The notes beneath the pieces were generated by a model, which saw nothing but the letters and a program-made list of their open reading frames with translations, was not told the DNA's origin and did no database searches. This document shows, piece by piece, positions 8,014-15,405 of a stretch of DNA of 64,000 nucleotides. This DNA comes from Pseudomonas zanjanensis (GTDB lineage: Bacteria; Pseudomonadota; Gammaproteobacteria; Pseudomonadales; Pseudomonadaceae): NCBI RefSeq assembly GCF_014268745.2, contig NZ_JABWRB020000001.1:186001-250000 (forward strand). The letters are read 5' to 3'. How positions within the stretch are numbered: the first letter of the stretch is position 1; each line of letters starts with the position of its first letter. The translations under genes were made by a program, and so were the position numbers.

Positions 8014-8526
8014 ATGCCTGCCCTTATCGAAAAACCGTCGCAGTTGTTCTCGGCCATTGCCCAGACGCTGCGCGCCACTTATCCCACCTTGAAAGTCGGC
8101 AGCCCTCAGGAGTTCGATGGCACCGACGATCAACCCTGGGTACTGATTGCCATCGAGCGTGATGCACCCGGCCACCGCGCCAACGACGGGCGTATCGCCC
8201 ATGTCCTGACGGTTTCCCTGCAAGTGGTCATGGCCGTCCCGGGATGGGAGGCCTGCGATTTGGCCGCTGAGCTGAAGCACTTGGTCATGGATAACCGCTG
8301 GGGTCTGTCGGGCGATCAATGCGACTTGCCCACGGAGATCGATGGCCTGCCATCCACGTTCATCAACCCGACAAGGTCATACACCGCCTGGACCCTTTCC
8401 TTCAGCCAAACCTTGTACCTCGGCCCGACGCTGTTGGATGACCCGCTGGGCATCCCGAAATTCGCCCGCACCTGGGAAGTGTCGAACATCGACGACCCGG
8501 ACCAATACACCGCACTCGAGGGCTGA
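8014..8526 (+). CDS. Tailocin 1 hypothetical protein (PA0615-like)
   Basis: 170 aa, strong AAGGAGG ribosome site. It occupies the slot between the holin and baseplate protein V seen in R-pyocin clusters (PA0615 position). The layout (alpha/beta start, 'FSAIAQTLRATYPTL', then a beta-rich part) resembles gp37/tail-terminator-like proteins, of which this window has a second example at 19362. A tail completion role is an inference. Confidence 0.7.
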   Translation: MPALIEKPSQLFSAIAQTLRATYPTLKVGSPQEFDGTDDQPWVLIAIERDAPGHRANDGRIAHVLTVSLQVVMAVPGWEACDLAAELKHLVMDNRWGLSGDQCDLPTEIDGLPSTFINPTRSYTAWTLSFSQTLYLGPTLLDDPLGIPKFARTWEVSNIDDPDQYTALEG

Positions 8527-8529
8527 GCC

Positions 8530-9141
8530 ATGTTTGATGCGCTGTTACGGATGCATCTGGGGCCGATCATCGAGCGTCTGGCGCAGATGGAAACCGAGCT
8601 GGAAGACTTGCATCGACGTGCGGAAAGTTTCTGCCGAATTGGCGTTTGCCAGGAAGTCGATGCGGCCAGCAACACCTGCAAAGTCAGCCATGGCGGACTG
8701 CTCACGCCGGCGATCCGCTTTTTCAACCCGAGCGCCGGCGCCCAGAGCGAGTCGCGGATTCCCTCCGTGGGCGAGCAATGCCTGTTACTCAACCATGGCG
8801 GCGGCGAGAGCAGTGGGCAGGCGGTGGCGTTGTTTGGCCTCAACGGCGGTCAGTTCCCGCCCGTCTCGACCCAGGCCTCGCTGACGCGTCGCCTCTATCA
8901 AGACGGCACGGAAAACGGCTACGACCACGCCAGCCATGTCCTGCATTGGAAGAACGGCCCGGCGACGTTCAGCGGTTCCCGTGAATCGCTCCAGTTGAGC
9001 ATTGGCCCATCGAGCCTGGTGATGACGCCGCAAATCATCGAATTAAAACTGGGCGCCGTCGGCATTCGAATCGACGCCTCCGGTGTGCACCTGAGCGGCC
9101 CGGTGGTGGATCACCAGGGACGCGTCATCAGTACCGCATAA
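8530..9141 (+). CDS. Tailocin 1 baseplate spike protein V
   Basis: 203 aa. P2 gpV family: N-terminal OB-fold (residues ~40-120, 'FCRIGVCQEVD...', 'PSVGEQCLLL'), then a repetitive beta-helix spike ('IELKLGAVGIRIDASGVHLSGPVV'). It forms the membrane-piercing tip at the centre of the baseplate. Starts 4 bases after the previous stop; followed by W. Confidence 0.88.
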   Translation: MFDALLRMHLGPIIERLAQMETELEDLHRRAESFCRIGVCQEVDAASNTCKVSHGGLLTPAIRFFNPSAGAQSESRIPSVGEQCLLLNHGGGESSGQAVALFGLNGGQFPPVSTQASLTRRLYQDGTENGYDHASHVLHWKNGPATFSGSRESLQLSIGPSSLVMTPQIIELKLGAVGIRIDASGVHLSGPVVDHQGRVISTA

Positions 9142-9152
9142 GAGATTTCCTC

Positions 9153-9485
9153 ATGATTGGAATCGATCGAAATACCGGCGCCACGGTCGACGACTGGCTG
9201 CAGTTCGTGCAGCGCGCCACCCGTGCCTTGACCACGCCGTTGGGCACCCGCCAGAAGCGCCCGTTGTATGGCTGCGCACTCACCCAGTTGCTGGGGCAGA
9301 ACCTCGGCGACGACCTGTTGATCCTCGCCCAGAGCCATGCGGCCCAAGCGTTCTACAACCCCCATAACGGCATCGACGATTTCGAGCCCCAGGTCATCGT
9401 CGCCAGCCGGCACGGTGCCGGATTGCTGCTGCGTTTCGCCGGCACCTGGAAAAACCGCAAACAGACATTCGAGGTGATGACATGA
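9153..9485 (+). CDS. Tailocin 1 baseplate wedge protein W (gp25-like)
   Basis: 110 aa. gp25/gpW family with the core 'I..ll.T.lGtR...P.YG' seen as LTTPLGTRQKRPLYGCAL. It nucleates sheath assembly on the baseplate. It begins MIGIDRNTGATVDDW as in R-pyocin W proteins. Its stop overlaps the start of J (ATGA), pointing to translational coupling. Confidence 0.9.
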   Translation: MIGIDRNTGATVDDWLQFVQRATRALTTPLGTRQKRPLYGCALTQLLGQNLGDDLLILAQSHAAQAFYNPHNGIDDFEPQVIVASRHGAGLLLRFAGTWKNRKQTFEVMT

Positions 9486-10477
9486 GCATGTTGATACCCG
9501 GCCAGAACCAACTGGCCGAACCGGCCATCGTCACCGTCGAAGCGTTCGAGGACTTGCTCGCCGAGTTCAAGACCTTCGTGGTCGAGTACGTCGCCGCACG
9601 CTCTCCGGCAAGCGCCGCCAAACTGGTGGACAGCCTCGAAAACGAAAGCGAATTGCTGACCCTGGCCCTCGAGGCGTTCTGCGTCCGGCTGCAAACCCAC
9701 GAACGCAAATACAACGCCCGCATCAAGCAGATGTTGGCGTGGTGGGCCACCGGCACCAACCTCGACGCTCGCCTCGCGGACATGGGGCTCGAACGCCAAC
9801 TGCTCGACCCGGGCGACCCGGCGGCGTTCCCGCCCGTCCCCCCTGTCTACGAGAGCGATGACGATGCACGGTTGCGCTACTACCTGGCACCCCACGCCCC
9901 GGCGGCTGGCTCGCGCATGCAGTATCGGCGGGAGATTTTTACCCTGGGGCAGCGTCCCGTCGTAAAAGTCGAGAACGCCTCGGCGGGTGTGGTGACGGTC
10001 ATCTACACCTTCGACCCGGACAGCTACGCAGCCCAGATCAAGGACGGTAACGGACGCCGTACCGCGCCCGGCGAAGTCACGGTCACGGTGCTGTCCCGAG
10101 ACGGCGATGGAACGCCGTCCGAAGCGTTGCTCGACGGCGTCCGCGAGCACTTCGCCCGACCGGATGTACGGCCCGAGACGGACTTGGTCATCGTGCAGGC
10201 CGCGCAAATCAAACCTTACAAAATCCGCGTCGTGGCGAAGATCAATCCCGGGCCTGACTCGGGCCTGACCCAGGTTGCCGCACAGCAGCAATTGCAGGAA
10301 TACGCCGAGGCGTGTCATCGCCTGGAAGGCCGAGTGGACCCGAGCTGGATCGACTACACCCTGCACAGCGCTGGCGCGGTTCAGCTGCAGATTCTCGAAC
10401 CGCTTGCGCCGATTGTGACGACGGCTTTCCAGGCGCCGTACTGCACGGGCGTCGAGGTCGAGGTGGATACGTTATGA
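9482..10477 (+). CDS. Tailocin 1 baseplate wedge protein J
   Basis: 331 aa. P2 gpJ family, with helical N-terminal third and the conserved YYLAPHAPAAGSRMQYR segment before the central beta domain. A wedge component that connects to protein I and the fibres. Overlaps W and I by 4 bases each. Confidence 0.9.
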   Translation: MSMLIPGQNQLAEPAIVTVEAFEDLLAEFKTFVVEYVAARSPASAAKLVDSLENESELLTLALEAFCVRLQTHERKYNARIKQMLAWWATGTNLDARLADMGLERQLLDPGDPAAFPPVPPVYESDDDARLRYYLAPHAPAAGSRMQYRREIFTLGQRPVVKVENASAGVVTVIYTFDPDSYAAQIKDGNGRRTAPGEVTVTVLSRDGDGTPSEALLDGVREHFARPDVRPETDLVIVQAAQIKPYKIRVVAKINPGPDSGLTQVAAQQQLQEYAEACHRLEGRVDPSWIDYTLHSAGAVQLQILEPLAPIVTTAFQAPYCTGVEVEVDTL

Positions 10478-11118
10478 GTGACGACACTTCTCGACCGAGC
10501 CTGCTGCCGGTCAACAGCTCACCGCTGGAGCGGGCGCTGGATCTCGGGTTCGCCCGGCTGCTGGATCGCATCGATCCGCCGTTTCCCGAACTGATGAATC
10601 CGGCGGCGACGCCTTTGGCGTTCTTGCCTTATCTGGCGGCGGATCGTGGGGTCAGTGAATGGGACGCAGCAGCCGACGACCTGGAAAAGCGCCTGACCGT
10701 TTCGTTGTCCTGGCAGATCCAGCGTCAGGCGGGTACGCGTCGAGCCCTGAGCCATGCCGTCGAGTCCATGGGGTTTATCCCCCATGTCGTCGCCTGGTAT
10801 GAGCAGCAACCTCCTGCACATCCCTACACCTTTGATGTGCAAGCGATCATCGGCCATAGCTGGTCCAGCGGCGACCACAATCGCTTGATACGGCGCATCA
10901 ATGCCGCCAAGAGCGAACGCGACCAGGCCACTATCACGCTCGTACATCAAACGAGGGGCAGTCTGGCGCTCGCGTCAGCTCTCCATGGACCATTAAGCGA
11001 AGCAGAGCTGTTTCTGTGGGGGGCGCTGCCATCACTTGATCTTGATGCACGACTTATCAGCACCGGCTTTTTCCAACCTTACACCATTAACGATTACGAC
11101 CTCAGGGCGCAGCCATGA
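10474..11118 (+). CDS. Tailocin 1 tail protein I
   Basis: 214 aa. P2 gpI family: N-terminal 'LLPVNSSPLERALD' and central 'LPYLAADRGVSEWD...' motifs are typical. Baseplate-outer component attaching the tail fibre. The start at 10474 is supported by the ATGA overlap with J. Base composition begins to turn more AT-rich near its 3' end, as often seen towards fibre genes. Confidence 0.9.
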   Translation: MSDDTSRPSLLPVNSSPLERALDLGFARLLDRIDPPFPELMNPAATPLAFLPYLAADRGVSEWDAAADDLEKRLTVSLSWQIQRQAGTRRALSHAVESMGFIPHVVAWYEQQPPAHPYTFDVQAIIGHSWSSGDHNRLIRRINAAKSERDQATITLVHQTRGSLALASALHGPLSEAELFLWGALPSLDLDARLISTGFFQPYTINDYDLRAQP

Positions 11119-11645
11119 CAGAAGACATTACGCGCTTGGTTCGCTTCACTTCCGCCGGCCTGGCCGAAGTGTTGCAGGCGAAAAACCAAGGCTTGAAAGG
11201 TGAGATCACTCACATCGGGGCCGGCACCGCCCGCTACGATCCCAATGGATCGGAAACGGCGCTTCGCAATGAACGACAGCGTGTGCCGATCGTGGATTAC
11301 GAAGATCTGGATCCAGGGCAACTGAGGATGGCTGCGCTGTTTGAAGGGCCAGATGAATATGAAATTGGCGAGTTCGGTTTCTATCTTTCCACGGGCACGT
11401 TGTTGGCATTGTATTCGGTGGCTGGAAAGCTGCTGACCTACAAAGCGGCCGCCGCGCGAGTGTTGCAAAAGTTCACGCTGGATATCTCCCCGTTGCCAGC
11501 ACAAAGCGTCACGGTGGTGGTCGGGTCCGACAACCTGAACATTCTCATGAGTGAGGAAATCGCCACGTTGGCTACCGCCAATATCGACAACATGGCGCGA
11601 CACGTTGGCCTGATGTTTCGGGTTATGGCGCTCGAAGCCAAATAA
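11115..11645 (+). CDS. Tailocin 1 tail fibre, N-terminal baseplate-attachment protein
   Basis: 176 aa. It matches the N-terminal domain of P2 gpH-type fibres (LVRFTSAGLAEVLQAKNQGLKG, 'ITHIGAGTARY', 'EYEIGEFGFYLSTG'). Normally this domain is continuous with a long shaft and tip of several hundred residues. Here it stops alone after a coiled tail and a new gene begins 24 bases later. The ATGA overlap with I is intact, so it is not a cloning of a degraded start. Confidence 0.8.
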   Translation: MTEDITRLVRFTSAGLAEVLQAKNQGLKGEITHIGAGTARYDPNGSETALRNERQRVPIVDYEDLDPGQLRMAALFEGPDEYEIGEFGFYLSTGTLLALYSVAGKLLTYKAAAARVLQKFTLDISPLPAQSVTVVVGSDNLNILMSEEIATLATANIDNMARHVGLMFRVMALEAK

Positions 11646-11669
11646 TCAAATAGCACAAGGAACTTGAAT

Positions 11670-12290
11670 GTGAGTCTGGAAACCACTATCGCGTCGCTGG
11701 TATCAGCGGCCAACAACTTGACCACGACGGTCAATGGAAAAATTGGCAGTATCAATACGACCATGGCCACGGCGTTGACGCAGTTCAACGAATGGCGAAG
11801 CCAGAAGGATGTAGAAGGGGATCCAAGTGCCCTGGGCACGATTCGTCGCAACGTTTTGCAGGGACACGTCTACGGAACTGGCGGCGTCTATGGCGCAACG
11901 GCGCAGGGTGATTTTGTTTCCACCAACCTGGGTGCCAGCGCAAATGTGTACATGCATTTCAAAGTGCCGCTTAACATCAATGTTCATTCGGAAATGTTCT
12001 GGTTCAACATCAAGGGTTACAGCTACGGCACAGCCAAAATAATCGACGAAACGTTGGTGGGGTATTGCTATCAGCCCACTCGGGTTCTGCAAAACGCTTC
12101 GACGTTTGGAAACATGACCCCTTCTGTCTATGTCGATACAAACGGCAATATTGTCATGCGCATTCTCATTCCAAACATTTATTACACCACCGTGCGCATT
12201 GACACCATGCGTGTGGGCAATGGTCGGTTGTTCAACCTTGGGGATTTGGTCACCAGGTTGTCACTGGCCGAAACCGTTGTTTTCAGCTAA
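11670..12290 (+). CDS. Tailocin 1 short fibre / receptor-binding tip candidate
   Basis: 206 aa from GTG 11670, chosen because AAGGA (11657-11661) is 8 bases away; the in-frame TTG at 11664 is too close. Residues 1-40 look like a short trimerising helix; the rest is rich in beta strands with many Tyr/Asn/Gly, as in phage fibre tips. It follows the fibre N-terminal gene and precedes the chaperone, so it is the probable receptor-binding part. Base composition is more AT-rich than the baseplate genes. No family recognised. Confidence 0.65.
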   Translation: MSLETTIASLVSAANNLTTTVNGKIGSINTTMATALTQFNEWRSQKDVEGDPSALGTIRRNVLQGHVYGTGGVYGATAQGDFVSTNLGASANVYMHFKVPLNINVHSEMFWFNIKGYSYGTAKIIDETLVGYCYQPTRVLQNASTFGNMTPSVYVDTNGNIVMRILIPNIYYTTVRIDTMRVGNGRLFNLGDLVTRLSLAETVVFS

Positions 12291-12299
12291 GGAACGAAC

Positions 12300-12557
12300 A
12301 TGTCTGATCTGTCCAACAATGACCTACCCGAAATTCCACTTGCCGTACCGTCGCCTGAAATCGAATGGGCCGCCATTCGCACGCGCCGTAATCAACGGTT
12401 GCGAGACACGGATTTCACTCAATTACCGGACTTCCCCGCAACGGAAGCCCAGCTTGCCGAGATCAAGGCTTATCGCCAGGCCTTGCGAGACATCCCGGAA
12501 ACGGATGAAGAACCTTCCAGGCTGCTCTGGCCCGAGCTGCCAGATTTCATCAAGTAA
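12300..12557 (+). CDS. Tailocin 1 tail fibre assembly chaperone
   Basis: 85 aa. The C-terminal half has the pattern of phage fibre-assembly proteins (AYRQALRDIPE..., '...WPELPDF'), also seen at the end of the gene at 33702. It would help fold the fibre tip encoded just upstream; such pairs usually co-vary. Confidence 0.8.
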   Translation: MSDLSNNDLPEIPLAVPSPEIEWAAIRTRRNQRLRDTDFTQLPDFPATEAQLAEIKAYRQALRDIPETDEEPSRLLWPELPDFIK

Positions 12558-12562
12558 ACACG

Positions 12563-12617
12563 ACCGCGAGAGCGGTTTTTTTTCGCCCACATCGAGCCCC
12601 TTTTATGGGGCTTTTGT
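12563..12617 (+). terminator. Two tandem terminators inside tailocin 1 operon
   Basis: First: ACCGC/GCGGT with tetraloop GAGA and eight T (12563-12583). Second: AGCCCC/GGGGCT with loop TTTTAT and a T-rich tail (12594-12617). They separate baseplate/fibre genes from sheath and tube genes. No obvious sigma70 promoter follows before 12643. Confidence 0.75.
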
Positions 12618-12642
12618 GTTTTCGCATCTGGAGAGACCGTAG

Positions 12643-12870
12643 ATGCCCATTCGTAAGCAATACACCGTGCTGCTGCCATTTCCTACCAGTGGCGGCCATT
12701 GGTCTAGCGCCGGCCAGACATTGGATTTGTTGGATGTCGAGGCCAGCGCTTTGCGCAGTGCCGGTCGCCTCGAACTGACCAGCGTCCTGAATGCGCAGCA
12801 GTTGGCTGCTGACACGCAAGCCACCCCAATCACCAAGGCCGTGAAGGCCGCCACCAAAAAGGCTGAATAA
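12643..12870 (+). CDS. Small conserved-position protein before sheath 1
   Basis: 75 aa, basic C-terminus (TKAVKAATKKAE). It ends 2 bases before the sheath start. The tail of its sequence resembles that of the DUF2635 protein ahead of sheath 2 (TKAVKAAKTQGAK), suggesting a common origin or role in the two clusters. Function unknown. Confidence 0.65.
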   Translation: MPIRKQYTVLLPFPTSGGHWSSAGQTLDLLDVEASALRSAGRLELTSVLNAQQLAADTQATPITKAVKAATKKAE

Positions 12871-12872
12871 CC

Positions 12873-14039
12873 ATGGCTGAGGTTTTGAACTTCGAGCACA
12901 ACGGCATTACCGTCAATGCCACCGAATCTCCCGAGGCCATGGGTGGCCTGGGTGACAACGTCATCGGTCTGGTCGGCACCGCGCCGAATGCCAACCCGCT
13001 GATTCCGAAAAACACCCCGTTCCGCATCAACAGCTTCACCACCCAGGCCCAGTTGGACCCGACCGGTGCCGAGGCGGGCACGTTGTTCCAGGCGGTGTAC
13101 CAGATCCTCAAGGTGGTCAAGGTGCCGGTCTACGTGGTCATCGTCGAAGAGGGCGCGACCCTGGCCGATACGCAGAACAACGTGATCGGCGGCATCGAGG
13201 CGCAGACCGGGCGCAAGTTGGGCCTGGCCGCGTTGAGTGGCGTCGCGGAAGACCTGACGATTATCGGCGCGCCGGGCTTCACCGGCACCAAGGCCGTGGC
13301 CAGCGAATTCGCTTCGTTTGGCAAGCGCATCAAGGCTCGTGTGGTGCTCGATGGCAAGGACGCCGCGGTTGCCGACCAAGTGACCTACAGCCAGGAGCTG
13401 GGCGGCGCCGACCTTGGTTTCGACCGTTGCCTGGTGGTGCACAACATGCCGGCGGTGTACTCCAAGGCCGCGAAGAAAAACGTCTTCCTGGCCCCGTCGA
13501 GCCTGGCCATCGCCGCGCTTGCCAAGGTCAAGCAGTGGGAGAGCCCGGGCAACCAGGTGACCTTCGCCGAGGACGTTTCGCGCACCGTCGAATACAACAT
13601 CCTCGACACCTCCACCGAAGGCGATCTGCTCAACCGCTACGGCGTCAGCTACTACGCCCGGACCATCCTCGGCGGCTTCTCGCTGCTGGGCAACCGCTCC
13701 ATCACCGGCAAGTTCATCAGCTACGTCGGCCTGGAAGATGCCATCAGCCGCAAGCTGGTGAAGGCCGGCCAGAAAGCCATGGCCAAGAACCTGACCAAAT
13801 CGTTCATGGACCAGGAGGTCAAGCGCATCAACGACTGGCTGCAAACCCTGGTGGCCGACGAAACCATTCCGGGCGGCAGCGTGTACCTGCACCCGGAATT
13901 GAACAGCGTCGAGAAGTACAAGAACGGCACCTGGTACGTGGTCATCGACTACGGCCGCTACGCACCGAACGAACACATGATTTATCAACTCAATGCCCGC
14001 GATGAAATCATCGAGCAGTTCCTGGAGGACGTTCTCTAA
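12873..14039 (+). CDS. Tailocin 1 contractile tail sheath protein
   Basis: 388 aa, P2 FI family, the usual R-pyocin sheath length. N-terminal conserved segment (ESPEAMGGLGDNVIGLVGTAP) and the C-terminal sheath motif around GTWYVVIDYGRYAPNEHMIY. It contracts to drive the tube through the target envelope. Its stop overlaps the tube start (TAATG). Confidence 0.95.
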   Translation: MAEVLNFEHNGITVNATESPEAMGGLGDNVIGLVGTAPNANPLIPKNTPFRINSFTTQAQLDPTGAEAGTLFQAVYQILKVVKVPVYVVIVEEGATLADTQNNVIGGIEAQTGRKLGLAALSGVAEDLTIIGAPGFTGTKAVASEFASFGKRIKARVVLDGKDAAVADQVTYSQELGGADLGFDRCLVVHNMPAVYSKAAKKNVFLAPSSLAIAALAKVKQWESPGNQVTFAEDVSRTVEYNILDTSTEGDLLNRYGVSYYARTILGGFSLLGNRSITGKFISYVGLEDAISRKLVKAGQKAMAKNLTKSFMDQEVKRINDWLQTLVADETIPGGSVYLHPELNSVEKYKNGTWYVVIDYGRYAPNEHMIYQLNARDEIIEQFLEDVL

Positions 14040-14545
14040 TGTTTACCAACCGCGTAAGACAGGCCATCGCGGCCACCCTGCAAGGCCTGCCGTTGTCGGC
14101 GACCGTGGAAGATTTCACCCCGCCGAAAATCGAATTCGACATGGAAGAGATGCGTGGCGGCCGTTTCATTGGCGAGGAAATGGCCAAGGGCGGCAAGGTG
14201 CTGACGGCCAAGCTGACCCTGCAAGGCCTCGGTCCGGAAGTCATGCTGGCGTTGGGCGTGACGGTGGGCGAGGACATTCTGCTCAACGTGCGTGAAGCCG
14301 GCCAGGACCAGGACGGCAACACCTGGTTCACCTATCACACGGTGGGCGGCAAGTTGAAATCCCTCGAGGAAACCCCGCTGAAAATGAATGAGAAGCCCAA
14401 GACCAATCTTGAGCTGTCCTGCCGCACTTACAACCGTCTGGAAAATGGCGTGCCGGTGATCGACATCGACGTGCGCACCCAGAAGTTCGTGCTCAACGGC
14501 GTCGACATTCTTGGCGATGCGCGCCGTGCGGTGTTGCTGCCTTAA
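14039..14545 (+). CDS. Tailocin 1 tail tube protein
   Basis: 168 aa, P2 FII family; begins MFTNRVRQAIAATLQGLP. Inner tube of the contractile tail. Translationally coupled to the sheath by a 1-base overlap, so the two main structural proteins can be made in proportion. Confidence 0.93.
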   Translation: MFTNRVRQAIAATLQGLPLSATVEDFTPPKIEFDMEEMRGGRFIGEEMAKGGKVLTAKLTLQGLGPEVMLALGVTVGEDILLNVREAGQDQDGNTWFTYHTVGGKLKSLEETPLKMNEKPKTNLELSCRTYNRLENGVPVIDIDVRTQKFVLNGVDILGDARRAVLLP

Positions 14546-14572
14546 ACAAACCCGTCGGTTAGACACAGTCCC

Positions 14573-14662
14573 TGTGGGAGCGGGCTCGCTCGCGAAGAGG
14601 CCATCAGCTTCAACAGCAATGTTGACTGACACACCGCTTTCGCGAGCAAGCCCGCTCCCACA
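14573..14662. repeat. REPIN inside tailocin 1 operon
   Basis: Arms tgtgggagcgggctcgctcg and cgagcaagcccgctcccaca, inverted, in the gap between tube and E. It could form a stable mRNA hairpin protecting the abundant sheath-tube message from 3' decay. Confidence 0.85.
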
Positions 14663-14701
14663 GGTGGCTCGCCCACCATGATTCACCAAGGAACTGATTT
14701 C

Positions 14702-15277
14702 ATGTCCTGGATGCCTCCTACCCATGAGCTGCTGTCGCCGATCACCGGTGACGATGGCTCGCAGATCGAGCAGCTCCCACTCAAGCCTCTGTACTACGCC
14801 GCGCAAAAAGAGGCCCTGGCCCGCGCTGGCGATGACGAAGACGATCAGTTCTTCGAACTGGCCAAACTGGCCACCGGCCTGTCGGTCAAGGAACTCGACC
14901 AGCTCAAGCGCCCGGACTACGTGAGCATTGCCCAGTACGTGCACGAAATGTCCACCCGCCCGGCGTCGCACTTCCTGGAGTCGGTGGACAGCGCAGCGGT
15001 CGATCCCGATCAGGTGCAGCTGCTGCAACCGCTCGACATCGCGGGCCGCAGCCTGACCTCGTTGACCCTGGAAATGCCGGTGCTGCGTGCCACCAAGGCG
15101 ATGAAAAAACTGAAGACGGCCAAGGAACGCGCCGAGTTCATCACCGCCCATTGCACTGGCCTGATGATCCCCGACCTCGATCACCTGACTGTGCCCGACT
15201 GGACACAACTTCAGGTACGCATCGACGATTTTTTAAACAAACCGGCGGACTTCTTTCGGAGCGCGACATCGAAGTGA
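14702..15277 (+). CDS. Tailocin 1 tail assembly chaperone, zero-frame product (gpE-like)
   Basis: 191 aa from ATG 14702 (AAGGA about 9 bases ahead). It sits in the P2 gene E slot between tube and tape measure and would coat the tape measure during tube assembly. A slippery heptamer 15229-15235 near the 3' end allows an extended product (next entry). The reading frame is open further upstream to 14678, but that region follows the REPIN and lacks a ribosome site. Confidence 0.85.
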   Translation: MSWMPPTHELLSPITGDDGSQIEQLPLKPLYYAAQKEALARAGDDEDDQFFELAKLATGLSVKELDQLKRPDYVSIAQYVHEMSTRPASHFLESVDSAAVDPDQVQLLQPLDIAGRSLTSLTLEMPVLRATKAMKKLKTAKERAEFITAHCTGLMIPDLDHLTVPDWTQLQVRIDDFLNKPADFFRSATSK

Positions 15278-15399
15278 TCCTCGATGTGGTGCCGCTCATT
15301 TACTCGGTAAGTGAGGCGGAAATCCTGGAGTGGGACGCCGGCAAGGCCTTGCGCCGCTACGACATCGCGATCACTCGCCTTGGCGTGAAACAGGAGTAG
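14702..15399 (+). CDS. Tailocin 1 frameshifted chaperone (E+E'-like, -1 fusion)
   Basis: About 232 aa: codons 1-178 in frame zero, then 54 codons in the -1 frame (KQTGGLLSERDIEV... ending GVKQE, stop TAG 15397-15399). Phage P2 makes gpE and gpE+E' by the same -1 shift, in a fixed ratio needed for tail-length chaperoning. The -1 frame is open on both sides of the site and runs to 6 bases before the tape measure gene. Seen: site and open frame; inferred: that it is used. Confidence 0.8.
15229..15238 (+). promoter_or_regulatory. Programmed -1 frameshift site, tailocin 1
   Basis: TTTTTTAAAC contains two overlapping canonical heptamers read in the right phase: T_TTT_TTA (15229-15235) and T_TTA_AAC (15232-15238). 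Confidence 0.85.
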
Positions 15400-15405
15400 A
15401 GCGGG

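Noticed and set aside
12130..12642. 170-codon frame overlapping the fibre tip and chaperone of tailocin 1
   Set aside because: Out of frame with both supported genes, Ser/Arg/Pro-rich, runs through the terminators.
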